Positions 1 to 10,405 are shown, numbered from the stretch's first letter. The stretch is 62,329 bases of DNA from Comamonadaceae bacterium (GCA_027488215.1 JAIYCB010000050.1:69543-131871); one strand, 5' to 3'. Notes: generated from the sequence alone by a model not told the origin. Numbers and translations: made by a program.

Positions 1-207
1 CAAAGCAAGCTGGGCGAGTCCAGTCCTGCCCTAAGTCCTGAAGTCTGGGCGCAGTTCATGCAGTGGCAATCGCCATTGATGCAGAACATGTTCTCAGGCT
101 TGGCCAATCCGTCGCAAAACGTCATGGCGCAGATGCAGGACCAGATGCAAAAGCAGATCCAGAAGAACGCCGAACAACTGTTGGGCGTCATGGGGTTAAG
201 GACTTGA
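1..207 (+). CDS. phaR: PhaR-like polyhydroxyalkanoate synthesis regulator, C-terminal part
   Basis: An open frame enters from the left edge and stops at TGA 205-207, giving 68 residues. The visible tail is rich in Gln and Met (PLMQNMFSGL, then a MQDQMQKQIQKN stretch) and ends LLGVMGLRT. This looks like the C-terminus of the PhaR family, which binds DNA and polyhydroxyalkanoate granules. The DNA-binding N-terminal domain lies outside the window, so the identification rests on the tail and on its place upstream of rimO, as I recall it in Comamonadaceae. Another Gln-rich granule-associated protein is possible. Confidence 0.6.
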   Translation, partial: QSKLGESSPALSPEVWAQFMQWQSPLMQNMFSGLANPSQNVMAQMQDQMQKQIQKNAEQLLGVMGLRT

Positions 208-264
208 TGGGCGCATGAAGCCCCTTTGTCACAAACCAGTCGTTTTTGCGGGGACAATGCGGGC

Positions 265-1662
265 ATGAGTGAAATGAACACAACAGCCTCCCTCCCAACC
301 CCCAAAGTGGGTTTTGTCAGCCTGGGCTGCCCCAAGGCGCTGACCGATTCAGAACTGATCCTGACGCAACTGAGCGCCGAGGGTTACCAAACTTCCAAAA
401 CCTTTGAAGGCGCTGACCTGGTCATCGTCAACACCTGCGGTTTCATCGACGAAGCCATCCAGGAAAGTCTGGACACGATTGCCGAAGCCCTCAATGAAAA
501 CGGCAAAGTGATTGTGACTGGTTGCCTGGGCGCCAAGACCGGCGAGGGCGGAGGAAGCATGGTCCTGGAAATGCACCCCAGCGTGCTGGCCGTGACGGGG
601 CCGCACGCGACCCAAGAGGTGATGGACGCGGTGCACACCCATTTGCCCAAGCCGCACGACCCGTTCCTGGACCTGGTGCCTGGGGGCTTTGGCGAAGCGG
701 GTCTGAAACTCACACCGCGCCACTATGCCTATTTGAAGATCAGCGAAGGTTGCAACCACCGTTGCACGTTTTGCATCATCCCGTCCATGCGCGGTGACTT
801 AGTTTCGCGCCCCATAGGCGATGTGCTCAAAGAAGCCAAAGCCCTGTTTGAAGGCGGCGTGAAAGAGCTGCTGGTCATCAGTCAGGATACATCAGCCTAT
901 GGAGTGGATGTGAAGTACCGGACTGGCTTTTGGGATGGCAAACCGGTCAAAACACGCATGCTGGAATTGGTGCAAACGCTGGGCGAGATGGCTCGCGAGC
1001 ACGGCGCTTGGGTGCGTCTGCACTACGTTTATCCCTACCCCAGTGTGGACGACATCATTCCCCTGATGGCTCTGGGTCTGGTTTTGCCTTATCTGGATGT
1101 ACCGTTTCAACACAGTCACCCCGATGTGCTCAAACGCATGAAGCGACCTGCCAGTGGGGAAAAAAACCTGGAGCGCATCCAGCACTGGCGCGAGATGTGC
1201 CCCGATTTGGTGATTCGCAGTACCTTCATTGCCGGTTTCCCGGGCGAGACAGAAGAAGAGTTTGCACATTTGATGGATTTCTTGCGCGAAGCGCAAATTG
1301 ACCGCGCTGGTTGCTTTGCCTACAGTCCGGTAAAAGGGGCCACGGCCAATGAGCTGCCGGGCATGTTGCCCGAAGCCTTGCGCGAAGAGCGCCGGGCCCG
1401 CTTCATGGCGGTGGCTGAAGAAGTGTCGATTGCTCGGCTGCACCAGCGTGTCGGTTCCACCATGCAAGTTTTGGTGGATTCAGCACCTGCCATGGGTCGA
1501 CGCGGTGGCGTGGGCCGCAGTTTTGGCGATGCGCCCGAAATTGATGGGGTGGTGCGTTTGTTGCCACCCGAAAAATTGAGCAAGACGCTCAAAGTGGGTG
1601 AGTTCACACGCGCACGGATTGTGCGTGTGGAAGGCCACGATTTGGTGGGAGTTCCGGTTTGA
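265..1662 (+). CDS. rimO: Ribosomal protein S12 methylthiotransferase RimO
   Basis: Radical-SAM enzyme that adds a methylthio group to an Asp of ribosomal protein S12. With the ATG at 265 it has 465 residues, normal for the family. The N-terminal UPF0004 domain has three cluster cysteines (C22 in GCPKA, C58 in NTCG, C87 in TGCLG). The radical-SAM motif CNHRCTFC supplies C163, C167 and C170. A TRAM-like RNA-binding domain forms the C-terminus. The frame continues upstream to a TTG at 226, but the 13 extra residues are not family-like, so ATG 265 is preferred; ATG 274 is possible. MiaB is the paralogue to exclude, and the CPKALTDSE start favours RimO. Confidence 0.95.
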   Translation: MSEMNTTASLPTPKVGFVSLGCPKALTDSELILTQLSAEGYQTSKTFEGADLVIVNTCGFIDEAIQESLDTIAEALNENGKVIVTGCLGAKTGEGGGSMVLEMHPSVLAVTGPHATQEVMDAVHTHLPKPHDPFLDLVPGGFGEAGLKLTPRHYAYLKISEGCNHRCTFCIIPSMRGDLVSRPIGDVLKEAKALFEGGVKELLVISQDTSAYGVDVKYRTGFWDGKPVKTRMLELVQTLGEMAREHGAWVRLHYVYPYPSVDDIIPLMALGLVLPYLDVPFQHSHPDVLKRMKRPASGEKNLERIQHWREMCPDLVIRSTFIAGFPGETEEEFAHLMDFLREAQIDRAGCFAYSPVKGATANELPGMLPEALREERRARFMAVAEEVSIARLHQRVGSTMQVLVDSAPAMGRRGGVGRSFGDAPEIDGVVRLLPPEKLSKTLKVGEFTRARIVRVEGHDLVGVPV

Positions 1663-1754
1663 GGATGTGCGGTGCACCGCTGGCCAGTCTTCGGGGGGTC
1701 CGATTGGGCCGTTTGATCGTTGATTTGAATCCCCAGAAAAGCGATTTAGCCAAT

Positions 1755-1785
1755 AAAAAAACCGTTGGTTGGAAACCAACGGTTT
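1755..1785 (-). terminator. Rho-independent terminator of tRNA-Leu
   Basis: On the minus strand AAACCGTTGGTT and its complement form a 12-bp stem with a three-base loop, followed by a run of T. It lies about 35 bases past the 3' end of the tRNA and fits its terminator. The stem may also slow transcripts leaving rimO. Confidence 0.8.
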
Positions 1786-1818
1786 GCTCTTCATTGAACT
1801 TATCTGATTCGATAAGAT

Positions 1819-1903
<85 letters not shown>

Positions 1904-1920
1904 GCCTCAGGAATCAAAGG

Positions 1921-1926
1921 ATTGTA
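1921..1926 (-). promoter_or_regulatory. Possible -10 box of the tRNA-Leu promoter
   Basis: On the minus strand TATACAAT ends 18 bases before the tRNA 5' end, the usual place for a -10 box. No good -35 was seen. The site covers the proposed TTG start of rnr on the opposite strand. Confidence 0.4.
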
Positions 1927-4198
1927 TATCAAAAAAGTAGCGCCACCCAGCGGCTTGCTGGAAGAAATTGAAGGCAGTGTTCAAGGGCACCGAGATGGTC
2001 ATGGGTTCTTGATCCGTGACAACGGCGAATCGGACATTTATCTGTCACCCAACGAGATGCGTGCTGTGTTACACAAGGACCGCGTCAAGGTCCGCATCGT
2101 GCGCCAGGACCGCAAGGGACGGCCCGAAGGCCGCATCGTCGAGATTGTCGAGCGTCCTGAACAACCCATCATCGGCCGTTTGCTGCACGAGGCAGGTCTC
2201 TGGTTGGTGGCACCTGAAGACAAGCGCTACGGCCAGGATGTGATGATCCCCAAGGGGGCCACGGGTACGGCCAAGCCGGGCCAGGTGGTGGTGGTCGAAT
2301 TGACCGAACCGCCCGCCTTGTTCGGACAGCCCGTGGGCCGCGTCAAAGAAGTGCTGGGCGAAATCGACGACCCGGGCATGGAGATCGAGATTGCCGTGCG
2401 CAAATACAGCGTACCGCACGAGTTTTCTGCAGGTTGTCTCGAGCAGGCCAAGGGCTTACCCGACAAGGTGCTGGCCAAGGACCGCAAGGATCGGGTGGAT
2501 TTGCGCGATGTGCCTTTGGTCACGATCGACGGCGAAGATGCCCGTGACTTTGACGATGCGGTGTATTGCGAACCTGCCAAAGTGGGCCGTGGCAAGGGCT
2601 GGCGTTTGCTGGTGGCGATTGCTGATGTGAGCCACTATGTGCAGACGGGTAGCGCCATCGACATCGATGCGTATGACCGGGCCACCAGCGTGTATTTCCC
2701 GCGCCGGGTGATTCCCATGTTGCCGGAAAAACTGTCCAACGGCCTGTGTTCTTTGAACCCGGATGTGGACCGTTTGTGCATGGTGTGTGACATGCTGGTC
2801 AACGCCAAGGGCGATGTGCATGCCTACCAGTTTTACCCGGCGGTGATGCACAGCCATGCGCGTTTCACTTACACCGAAGTCGCGGCCATTTTGGCCAATA
2901 CCCGTGGACCCGAAGCGGCCAAGCGCAAGGCGCGTGTAAACGATCTGATGAACCTGCAGGATGTGTACAAGGCTTTGCTGGCCTCGCGTGCGGTGCGCGG
3001 TGCGGTGGACTTTGAAACCACCGAAACTCAGATTGTGTGCGACGAAAGCGGCCGCATTGAAAAGATCGTGCCGCGCGTACGCAATGAAGCGCACCGTTTG
3101 ATTGAAGAAGCCATGCTCGCGGCCAACGTCTGCAGCGCTGACTTCATTCAACAGGGCAAACACCCCGGCTTGTTCCGGGTGCACGAAGGCCCGACGGCCG
3201 AGAAAAAAGACATCCTGCGCAATTACCTCAAGGCCTTGGGCTTGGGGATGGGCATCAGCGAAGATCCGCACACCAGCGAGTTCCAAAAAATCGCGTTGGC
3301 GACCAAGGACCGACCCGACGCGCAGCAGATCCACACCATGTTGTTGCGTTCGATGCAGCAGGCCATTTACACACCGTTGAATAGTGGCCACTTTGGTTTG
3401 GCCTACGAGGCTTACACCCACTTCACCAGCCCAATTCGTCGCTACCCGGATTTGCTGGTGCATCGGGTGATCAAGTCGATTTTGCTGGGCCGCAAATACA
3501 CTCTGCCCAGCTTGCCCGTGCCCGGTGAGGCGCATTCCAAACTGAGCAAGCGCTTGGAAAAAAGCCGCGCCGCCAAGGGTGATGCCCCCGAATCGTCTGC
3601 ACCTCGGGTTCGCATGTCGGCCGCCGACCAGCGGGCTTGGGAGGCGGCGGGCCTGCACTGCAGCGCCAACGAACGCCGCGCAGACGAGGCCAGCCGCGAT
3701 GTGGAAGCCTGGCTGAAGTGCAAATACATGCGCGAACATTTGGGTGAGGAGTACAGCGGCGTGGTGTCTGCCGCCACGAGTTTCGGCATATTCGTGACTT
3801 TGGACACTTTGTATGTTGAGGGGCTGGTACACATCACCGAACTGGGGGGCGAGTACTTCCGGTTTGATGAGCTGCGTCAGGAGTTGCGCGGCGAGCGCAC
3901 GGGCATTCGTTATGCCATTGGCAGTCGGGTGCAGGTGCAGGTCAGTCGGGTGGACCTGGATGGTCGCAAGATCGATTTCCGGCTGGTGTATCCGGGTGAA
4001 GACTTGGTGCCGCGGGCCATGCGAGAGAAGGGGGTCTTGGCCCAGAGCGACGAGGGGCGCGGCAAGAAGCGGGGCGCCGCTGACCGCCGGTTGGCGGATG
4101 CAGAGCGCAATCGCTCGCCCATTCAGGCCCTCAAAGCCTCGGTGAAGAAGGCAGTCGCCAAGAAAAAAGGCCAGAGGAATACCAAGCCCCGGCGCTGA
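1922..4198 (+). CDS. rnr: Ribonuclease R
   Basis: Processive 3'-to-5' exoribonuclease that degrades structured RNA and takes part in rRNA and tmRNA quality control. The 758 residues contain a cold-shock-type RNA-binding domain (about 15-75), an RNB catalytic domain with the metal-binding motif T201-IDGEDARDFDD (D203, D209, D211, D212), an S1 domain (about 608-690) and a basic Lys/Arg tail. It lacks the extra N-terminal helix-turn-helix of the E. coli enzyme. The TTG start at 1922 has AGGA nine bases upstream; TTG 1955 is an alternative. The start lies almost against the divergent tRNA-Leu. Confidence 0.93.
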   Translation: MYIKKVAPPSGLLEEIEGSVQGHRDGHGFLIRDNGESDIYLSPNEMRAVLHKDRVKVRIVRQDRKGRPEGRIVEIVERPEQPIIGRLLHEAGLWLVAPEDKRYGQDVMIPKGATGTAKPGQVVVVELTEPPALFGQPVGRVKEVLGEIDDPGMEIEIAVRKYSVPHEFSAGCLEQAKGLPDKVLAKDRKDRVDLRDVPLVTIDGEDARDFDDAVYCEPAKVGRGKGWRLLVAIADVSHYVQTGSAIDIDAYDRATSVYFPRRVIPMLPEKLSNGLCSLNPDVDRLCMVCDMLVNAKGDVHAYQFYPAVMHSHARFTYTEVAAILANTRGPEAAKRKARVNDLMNLQDVYKALLASRAVRGAVDFETTETQIVCDESGRIEKIVPRVRNEAHRLIEEAMLAANVCSADFIQQGKHPGLFRVHEGPTAEKKDILRNYLKALGLGMGISEDPHTSEFQKIALATKDRPDAQQIHTMLLRSMQQAIYTPLNSGHFGLAYEAYTHFTSPIRRYPDLLVHRVIKSILLGRKYTLPSLPVPGEAHSKLSKRLEKSRAAKGDAPESSAPRVRMSAADQRAWEAAGLHCSANERRADEASRDVEAWLKCKYMREHLGEEYSGVVSAATSFGIFVTLDTLYVEGLVHITELGGEYFRFDELRQELRGERTGIRYAIGSRVQVQVSRVDLDGRKIDFRLVYPGEDLVPRAMREKGVLAQSDEGRGKKRGAADRRLADAERNRSPIQALKASVKKAVAKKKGQRNTKPRR

Positions 4199-4204
4199 GG
4201 CTTT

Positions 4205-5695
4205 TCAGATCAGGCCTTGCGCCAGTCGGCCTGCGGTCAGCGCCGTGTCTTGTGGCCAGTCATCGGCCATCTGACCGTGCTGCGCCACCGCCGTGCAGGC
4301 CGCGTCGAAAGCGCTCAGGCCCTGGGCCATGCGTGCGCCCACTTGTCCCGCCAACACATCGCCCGTGCCGCCTATGGCCAGGCGGCCGTTGCCCGTGATG
4401 TTGATCCGTGGCGTCAGACTGGGCGCGGCGATCACGGTGCCCGAACCTTTCAGGACCACACAGCATTGGAAGCGCTCGGCCAGTTCTTGCGCTGCTTTCA
4501 GGCGGTCGTTTTGCACCTGTGCAGTGCTGGTGTTCAAGAGTCTTGCTGCTTCCAATGGGTGCGGAGTTAAGACGGTGGGTTGCGCATTGCCGCGATGGCT
4601 CAGGGCTCCCTGCATGGCGGGGTCTAGCGCCAAGGCATTGAGGGCATCGGCATCCAGGACCAACTGTCCACTGCGCTGCAGCACTTCAGCTAACACTGCC
4701 ATCACAGCGCTGCCGCCGCCGCAACCGCACACCACATGGAGTTTTTCCAGATCAAGCTCGGACCAGGCGCGTTGCATCACATCGGGCGGTGCGCTGTCGC
4801 TGGCGTATCCGGACAGCAGACTCAAAATGACTCTCCCGGCTCCCGAGTGCAAGGCGGCTGTGGCCGCCAAAATGGCTGCGCCTGTCATGCCCAGACCCGT
4901 TTCCGCAAGGGCTTCGCCGCCGATCACCACCACATCGCCATGACTGCCTTTGTGACTGGCATGTAGCTTGGGCTTGGGATCATCAGTGCGGTTGAGCCAA
5001 GCCAGTGGCGGCATCTTTTGTCGACCGGGCGTGTAACCCAGGGTTTCGAGCCAGATTTGCCCGCTCACATCGCGCCCATGTCCCATGAGCAAGCCGCTCT
5101 GGAGCGTGATCAGGCTCAGGGTGTGGTCGGCATGCACGGCGACGGCTTCGCCTTTTTCGCAGCCCAGCCATTGGCCCGATTGGGGGTCGAGGCCTGTGGG
5201 TACATCGATGGCCAACACCAGGCCTGGGCAACAGTGGAGCGCCAAAATCCAGTCGCGCAGGGTCGGGCTTAAGGGGCGGGTGGCCCCGATGCCCAGCAGG
5301 GCGTCGATGCACAGATCGCGTGCATCCATGTGCTGCAGCCATTCAGCGGGCACCTCGTTTCGGATGTGAACGCCTGCCTGCTGCGCCCGTCGCAAGGCCG
5401 CTTGAGCATCTGAGGGACCGGGAGCAAGTGGGGCCAGGTGGCTGACCACCACCTCTTTGCCCCAACGGTGAAGGTGCAGAGCCGCTTCAAGGCCGTCGCC
5501 GCCATTGTTGCCGGGGCCTGCCGCTACCCAGAAGCGCCGCGCATGGGGCGCGATGGCCAATGCCAATCGGGCGCAGGCCAGACCTGCGTTTTGCATCAAG
5601 GGGGTGGTGCTGAGGGCCTGCAGCGCTGGCTCGAGCTGCCGCACCTGCGCAGGCCTCAGCACAGGCCAGGCTAAGTTAGGGCTCAAGCGTTGCAT
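4205..5695 (-). CDS. nnr: Bifunctional NAD(P)H-hydrate epimerase / ADP-dependent dehydratase
   Basis: Repairs damaged NADHX and NADPHX. The 496-residue protein joins an N-terminal YjeF epimerase domain (glycine-rich AAGPGNNGGDGLEA) to a C-terminal ribokinase-like dehydratase domain (NITGNGRLAIGGTGDVLAG). The ATG at 5695 begins MQRLSPN. The open frame extends 25 residues further, but that stretch is Cys-rich and lies over the amidase end, so it was rejected. It starts 4 bases after the amidase stop, so the two are probably co-transcribed. It converges with rnr, with only 6 bases between the stops. Confidence 0.92.
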   Translation of the reverse strand: MQRLSPNLAWPVLRPAQVRQLEPALQALSTTPLMQNAGLACARLALAIAPHARRFWVAAGPGNNGGDGLEAALHLHRWGKEVVVSHLAPLAPGPSDAQAALRRAQQAGVHIRNEVPAEWLQHMDARDLCIDALLGIGATRPLSPTLRDWILALHCCPGLVLAIDVPTGLDPQSGQWLGCEKGEAVAVHADHTLSLITLQSGLLMGHGRDVSGQIWLETLGYTPGRQKMPPLAWLNRTDDPKPKLHASHKGSHGDVVVIGGEALAETGLGMTGAAILAATAALHSGAGRVILSLLSGYASDSAPPDVMQRAWSELDLEKLHVVCGCGGGSAVMAVLAEVLQRSGQLVLDADALNALALDPAMQGALSHRGNAQPTVLTPHPLEAARLLNTSTAQVQNDRLKAAQELAERFQCCVVLKGSGTVIAAPSLTPRINITGNGRLAIGGTGDVLAGQVGARMAQGLSAFDAACTAVAQHGQMADDWPQDTALTAGRLAQGLI

Positions 5696-5699
5696 GGAC

Positions 5700-7055
5700 T
5701 CAGTGTTTTTGCAGCAAGGGTTCGAGCAGCAAAGCCAGTTGCAAAATGCGGTCGTCGTGCATGGCCCCATGCCAGACCATCAAGCCAACGGGTAGTTCTC
5801 CATGGGCGTGACAGGGCAATGAAATGCCGCAGCCGTCGAGGGTGTTGACAGCGCTGGTGTTGCGCAAAAGCAAACCGTTGATCCTGAAAAACTCGGCATC
5901 GCGCTCGGCTCCCGGGGCCACATCAATGATTTTTGGCGAGGTGATGGGGGTGGTGGGTGAAAGCACGGCGTCATAACCCAGCAAGGCGGCTTCCATCCGC
6001 CTTATCCAGTTATTGCGGGCGTTCACCAGATCCATGTACTCGTGCGCTTTCATACCCGCGCCACGCATCAAGCGCTGCAGCACGCGAGGATCATAGCGTT
6101 CGGATTCGCGGCCGATCAGATCGCGGTGCCAAGCATAGCCCTCGGCAGGGCTGAATCCGCCTGTGCTCATCATGGGTGCCAACTCGTCCAGCTCGGTCAG
6201 CGCGATTTCATCGATGCTGGCGCCTGCAGCGCGCAGCGTGTTCAGACTGCGTTCAAAAGCCCTTGTCACGGTAGTGTCCATGCCGTCCTGCATCACTGTT
6301 TTGACCATCGCCAAGCGGTAGCCGGACAAAGGCTGCTGCCCTCGGGGGACTTGTCTGGCAGACAGCACTTCGTGGGCCAAAATTGCATCGCGCACAGTGC
6401 GCGTCATGGCGCAAACGGTGTCGAGTGTGGTGGACAAGGGCAAAGCGCCTTGAGTGGGGACCCGGCGCGCGGTGTTTTTGAAACCCACAATGCCGTTCAG
6501 TGCAGCAGGCACCCGGATGGAGCCCCCGGTGTCCGAGCCGAGGCCAATAAATGCCGCACCTGTGGCCACCGACACCGCCGCCCCGGAGCTGGACCCACCA
6601 GGCGCATGGGGCTGCCCGGGTGCGCCAACGGCTTGATCGCTCAGCGCGTCCCAGGCGGCTGGTGTGCCGTAATGCGGGTTGATGCCCACGCCTGAAAAAG
6701 CAAATTCGACCATATTAGTACGCCCGATGAGGCCAGCGCCCGCAGCGCGCAAACGGGCTACAGCCAAGCAATCGCTTTGGGCAGGACGCTGAGTTTCGAG
6801 TACCACCGACCCTGCTTTGGAGGTTTGACCTTGCACGTCAAACAAATCCTTGATGGAAACTGCCAGCCCCGCCAAGGGGCTGGAAGCCACGCCGGCCCGA
6901 GTGGCAGTATGGCGCAGCGCATCCGGGGTAATTTGCATGAACACGTGGTTGCAGGCAGGGCTCTGGGCCAAGGCAAGGCACCCTTCGGCCACGTCTTGGG
7001 GATGTAGTCTGCCAGCCTGCACAGCTTGCCGGGTGGCGATCAGGTCAGATTTCAT
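5700..7055 (-). CDS. Amidase-signature family amidase
   Basis: A 451-residue amidase-signature hydrolase. The catalytic Lys is K69 in SIKDLFDV, the cis-Ser lies in APGGSSSGAA (about S156), and the nucleophile is S179 in GSDTGGSIR. The family hydrolyses amides or moves ammonia (GatA). This is unlikely to be GatA itself because no gatB or gatC is adjacent and the C-terminal half differs. The substrate cannot be read from sequence. The gene is divergent from rpsB across a 220-base spacer and lies just upstream of the NAD(P)HX repair gene. Confidence 0.85.
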   Translation of the reverse strand: MKSDLIATRQAVQAGRLHPQDVAEGCLALAQSPACNHVFMQITPDALRHTATRAGVASSPLAGLAVSIKDLFDVQGQTSKAGSVVLETQRPAQSDCLAVARLRAAGAGLIGRTNMVEFAFSGVGINPHYGTPAAWDALSDQAVGAPGQPHAPGGSSSGAAVSVATGAAFIGLGSDTGGSIRVPAALNGIVGFKNTARRVPTQGALPLSTTLDTVCAMTRTVRDAILAHEVLSARQVPRGQQPLSGYRLAMVKTVMQDGMDTTVTRAFERSLNTLRAAGASIDEIALTELDELAPMMSTGGFSPAEGYAWHRDLIGRESERYDPRVLQRLMRGAGMKAHEYMDLVNARNNWIRRMEAALLGYDAVLSPTTPITSPKIIDVAPGAERDAEFFRINGLLLRNTSAVNTLDGCGISLPCHAHGELPVGLMVWHGAMHDDRILQLALLLEPLLQKH

Positions 7056-7064
7056 GGGGAAGGG

Positions 7065-7093
7065 TGCTTTCGGGTGAGTCAGGATGCTATAAT
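7065..7093 (+). promoter_or_regulatory. rpsB promoter (extended -10)
   Basis: TATAAT at 7088-7093 is preceded by TGC, making an extended -10. A weak -35 (TGCTTT, 7065-7070) lies 17 bases upstream. Transcription would start near 7100 and leave a leader of about 175 bases before rpsB. Confidence 0.7.
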
Positions 7094-7185
7094 CCTAAGG
7101 CTTTGCAGAGCTCGGGCGCTGTCTTTTGAGTGTCATGTTCAACATGTCTTCAAGTTATGACCCAAGTCAAGCGAAGTCATCTTCG

Positions 7186-7249
7186 AACCCGTCCCAGCAA
7201 GGTGTTGCGCACAGTGTTTTACAGGCTGTGTGCGATCAGTGGACGGGTT
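7186..7249 (+). ncRNA. Structured 5' leader of rpsB mRNA
   Basis: Two nested helices can be drawn. The outer one is AACCCGTCC (7186-7194) with GGACGGGTT (7241-7249), 9 bp. The inner one is TTGCGCACAG (7205-7214) with CTGTGTGCGA (7226-7235), 10 bp including two G-U pairs. They lie between the promoter and the rpsB ribosome-binding site. S2 autoregulation of rpsB is established in E. coli; its operation through this fold is an inference. Confidence 0.55.
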
Positions 7250-7275
7250 TTAGACCCAACCTTTGGAGTATTTTT

Positions 7276-8025
7276 ATGTCCGTTACCATGCGCGAAATGC
7301 TGGAAGCCGGTGTCCACTTCGGTCACCAAACCCGCTTCTGGAACCCCAAGATGGCCCCCTTTATCTTCGGCCATCGCAACAAGATTCATATCATCAACCT
7401 GGAAAAATCGCTCCCGATGTTCCAGGACGCCATCAAGTTTGCCAAGCAGTTGTCTGCCAACCGCGGCACCATCTTGATGGTCGGCACCAAGCGCCAAGCC
7501 CGTGAACTGGTGGCTGCCGAAGCCCAGCGCGCTGGTGTGCCTTTCGTTGATCAGCGCTGGCTGGGCGGCATGCTGACCAACTTCAAGACCGTCAAGACCT
7601 CGATCAAGCGCCTGAAGGACATGAAGGCTCAGCAAGAAGTTGGCCTCGACAGCCTGAGCAAAAAAGAGCAACTGATGTTCAAGCGCGAGATGGAAAAGCT
7701 CCAAAAAGACATCGGCGGCATCCAAGACATGGCTGCCTTGCCTGACGCGATTTTCGTGATCGACGTCGGTTACCACAAAATCGCCATTTCGGAGGCCAAG
7801 AAGCTGGGCATCCCATTGATCGGTGTGGTGGACTCCAACCACTCGCCCGAAGGCATCGACTACATCATCCCCGGTAACGACGACTCGGCCAAGGCCGTGG
7901 CTTTGTACGCCCGTGGCATCGCTGACGCCATCATCGAAGGCCGTGCCAATGCGGTCAACGACGTGGTCAAGGCCGTCACGGAAGGCGCTGACGAATTCGT
8001 CGAAGAAGCTAACGCTTCCGCCTGA
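7276..8025 (+). CDS. rpsB: 30S ribosomal protein S2
   Basis: Small-subunit protein of 249 residues that begins [18 protein letters not shown] and holds the S2 motifs [12 protein letters not shown] and [13 protein letters not shown] at 7264-7267 precedes the ATG. The frame is open further upstream, but that sequence is the structured leader. It heads the rpsB-tsf-pyrH-frr cluster and is separated from tsf by a terminator-like hairpin. Confidence 0.98.
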   Translation: MSVTMREMLEAGVHFGHQTRFWNPKMAPFIFGHRNKIHIINLEKSLPMFQDAIKFAKQLSANRGTILMVGTKRQARELVAAEAQRAGVPFVDQRWLGGMLTNFKTVKTSIKRLKDMKAQQEVGLDSLSKKEQLMFKREMEKLQKDIGGIQDMAALPDAIFVIDVGYHKIAISEAKKLGIPLIGVVDSNHSPEGIDYIIPGNDDSAKAVALYARGIADAIIEGRANAVNDVVKAVTEGADEFVEEANASA

Positions 8026-8042
8026 GTTCCCAACACTCGATG

Positions 8043-8069
8043 AAAGGGGCTTTGTGGCCCCTTTTTTTT
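8043..8069 (+). terminator. Terminator or attenuator between rpsB and tsf
   Basis: AAAGGGGC and GCCCCTTT form an 8-bp stem with loop TTTGTG, running into eight T. It probably lets only some transcripts read on into tsf, which would give more S2 than EF-Ts mRNA. Confidence 0.85.
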
Positions 8070-8103
8070 AATCTGACTTTTTGACTGACTACGGAGAAAT
8101 CAA

Positions 8104-8997
8104 ATGGCTGCAATTACCGCAAGCATGGTCGCTGAACTGCGCGCCAAAACCGACGCCCCCATGATGGAGTGCAAAAAAGCCCTGACCGAAGCCGAAGGCG
8201 ACATGGCCAAAGCCGAAGAGTTGCTGCGCGTCAAGCTGGGCACCAAGGCTGGCAAGGCCGCTTCGCGCGTGACCGCCGAAGGCGTGGTGACCAGCTTTGT
8301 GAACGGCACCACAGGCGCCATGATCGAAGTCAACTGCGAAACCGACTTCGTGACCAAGAACGACAGTTTCTTGGCTTTGGCCAACGCCGCTGCCAAGTTG
8401 GTGGCTGAACACAATCCTGCCGATATCGCTGCTCTGGGTACTCTGCCTTACAGCCAAGACGGCTTTGGCCCCACCCTGGAAGAAGTGCGCAAGGGCCTGA
8501 TCGGCAAGATCGGCGAAAACATGAGCTTCCGTCGCTTCAAGCGTGCGGCTGGCGGTGCCAAGATCGCCAATTACTTGCATGGCACTCGCATTGGCGTTTT
8601 GGTCGAGTACGAAGGTGATGAAATTGCCGCCAAAGACGTCGCCATGCACGTGGCGGCGATGAAGCCTGTGTCTTTGACCAGTGCCGAAGTGCCTGCTGAG
8701 TTGATCGAAAAAGAGCGCTCAGTGGCAGCAGCTAAGGCTGCCGAGTCCGGCAAGCCCGCCGACATCGCCACCAAGATGGTCGAAGGTTCTGTTCAGAAAT
8801 ACCTGAAAGAAGTCTCTTTGTTCAACCAATCTTTTGTGAAGAACGACAAGCAGACCGTCGAGCAGATGCTCAAAGCCGCTGGCACCACCGTCAAGGCATT
8901 CACCTTGTACGTGGTGGGTGAGGGCATCGAGAAGAAGGTTGACGATTTTGCTGCTGAAGTCGCTGCACAGGTGGCTGCAGCCCAGGGCGCAGCCTGA
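8104..8997 (+). CDS. tsf: Translation elongation factor Ts
   Basis: Guanine-nucleotide exchange factor for EF-Tu. The 297 residues include the UBA-like N-terminal domain ([21 protein letters not shown]), followed by the core with the EF-Ts signature [14 protein letters not shown] 8104 follows GGAGAAATCAA. It lies downstream of rpsB as in most bacteria. Confidence 0.98.
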   Translation: MAAITASMVAELRAKTDAPMMECKKALTEAEGDMAKAEELLRVKLGTKAGKAASRVTAEGVVTSFVNGTTGAMIEVNCETDFVTKNDSFLALANAAAKLVAEHNPADIAALGTLPYSQDGFGPTLEEVRKGLIGKIGENMSFRRFKRAAGGAKIANYLHGTRIGVLVEYEGDEIAAKDVAMHVAAMKPVSLTSAEVPAELIEKERSVAAAKAAESGKPADIATKMVEGSVQKYLKEVSLFNQSFVKNDKQTVEQMLKAAGTTVKAFTLYVVGEGIEKKVDDFAAEVAAQVAAAQGAA

Positions 8998-9060
8998 TTC
9001 CATTGTTCTGTTGAGTTGTCACCCCACCCATCGTCTGCATTGATCAACAAGGAGTCCTTC

Positions 9061-9783
9061 ATGTCCTCAACCAAGCCAGCCTACAAGCGCATTTTGCTCA
9101 AGCTGTCCGGTGAGGCCTTGATGGGAGACGATGCTTTTGGCATCAACCGCGCCACGATAGTGCGCATGGCACAAGAGATTGCCGAGATCAATCGGCTGGG
9201 CGTTCAGGTGGCGGTGGTGATTGGCGGCGGCAACATTTTCCGGGGTGTGGCAGGAGGCTCCGTGGGCATGGACCGCGCCACGGCAGACTATATGGGCATG
9301 CTGGCCACGGTCATGAACTCCTTGGCCTTGGCCGACGCCTTGGACAAGGCCGGTTTGACGGCACGCGTCATGTCGGCCATCGGCATCGACCAAGTGGTGG
9401 AGCCTTATGTGCGACCTAAGGCTTTGCAGTACCTTGAAGAGGGCAAGGTCGTTGTGTTTGCGGCGGGTACGGGCAATCCGTTTTTCACCACCGACACGGC
9501 CGCTGCTTTGCGTGGGGCCGAGATCGGCGCCGAAATGGTGCTCAAGGCCACCAAGGTGGACGGGGTGTACACAGCGGATCCGAAAAAAGACCCTTCTGCC
9601 ACGCGTTACAGTGAAATCAGCTTCGATGAAGCCATATCGCGCAATTTAGGCATCATGGACGCGACTGCTTTTGCCCTGTGCCGCGACCAGAGATTGCCGA
9701 TCAAGGTGTTTTCGATCATCAAGAACGGCGCTTTGAAGCGCGTGGTGCTGGGTGAGGACGAAGGCACCCTGGTTTATGCTTGA
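9061..9783 (+). CDS. pyrH: Uridylate kinase
   Basis: Phosphorylates UMP to UDP. The 240 residues show the amino-acid-kinase fold with KLSGEAL near the start, GGGNIFRG for phosphate binding and [11 protein letters not shown] near the C-terminus. ATG 9061 has AAGGAG upstream. The open frame reaches back to a TTG at 9016, but the extra residues are not family-like. Confidence 0.97.
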   Translation: MSSTKPAYKRILLKLSGEALMGDDAFGINRATIVRMAQEIAEINRLGVQVAVVIGGGNIFRGVAGGSVGMDRATADYMGMLATVMNSLALADALDKAGLTARVMSAIGIDQVVEPYVRPKALQYLEEGKVVVFAAGTGNPFFTTDTAAALRGAEIGAEMVLKATKVDGVYTADPKKDPSATRYSEISFDEAISRNLGIMDATAFALCRDQRLPIKVFSIIKNGALKRVVLGEDEGTLVYA

Positions 9784-9807
9784 GCCCGTTCTGACGAGGA
9801 GAACCCC

Positions 9808-10368
9808 ATGACCATTGCAGACATCAAGAAAACCACCGAAACCAAAATGGAGCAATCCATGGCGGCATTCAAAAACAACCTGACCAAGATTCGCACCGGG
9901 CGTGCCAACCCTGCCTTGCTCGACACCATCCATGTTGATTACTACGGCTCCATGGTGCCCTTGTCGCAAGTGGCCAACGTGTCCTTGATGGACTCGCGCA
10001 CCATCAGCGTCCAGCCCTGGGAGAAAGGCATGGGCGCCAAGATCGAAAAAGCCATCCGTGAAAGCGAGTTGGGTCTGAACCCCGCTTCTTTGGGCGATTT
10101 GATTCGCGTGCCCATGCCCCCGATGAGCGAAGAGCGCCGCAAAGAAATGACCAAGCTGGCCCGCACCGAGGGTGAGAACGGCAAGATCGCCATTCGCAAT
10201 TTACGTCGCGATGCCAATGAATCGGTGAAAAAATTGGTCAAGGACAAGGAAGCTTCCGAAGACGATCAAAAGCGCGCCGAAGCGGACATCCAAAAACTGA
10301 CAGACAAGCGCATGACCGAAATCGATCAGTTGGTGGCTGCCAAAGAACAAGAGATCATGGCGGTTTGA
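9808..10368 (+). CDS. frr: Ribosome recycling factor
   Basis: Splits the post-termination ribosome together with EF-G. Its 186 residues match the family length, with the conserved [13 protein letters not shown], a central [12 protein letters not shown] and a long helical C-terminal half. ATG 9808 follows GAGGAGAACCCC, 24 bases after pyrH. The next gene is cdsA, not uppS. Confidence 0.97.
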   Translation: MTIADIKKTTETKMEQSMAAFKNNLTKIRTGRANPALLDTIHVDYYGSMVPLSQVANVSLMDSRTISVQPWEKGMGAKIEKAIRESELGLNPASLGDLIRVPMPPMSEERRKEMTKLARTEGENGKIAIRNLRRDANESVKKLVKDKEASEDDQKRAEADIQKLTDKRMTEIDQLVAAKEQEIMAV

Positions 10369-10405
10369 CTTGGAATCCCGCGCCGTGGCTTTGCACTGCC
10401 TGACT

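Noticed and set aside
2456..3832. A 458-codon open frame antisense to rnr
   Set aside because: Complete overlap with RNase R catalytic sequence and shadow-like composition.
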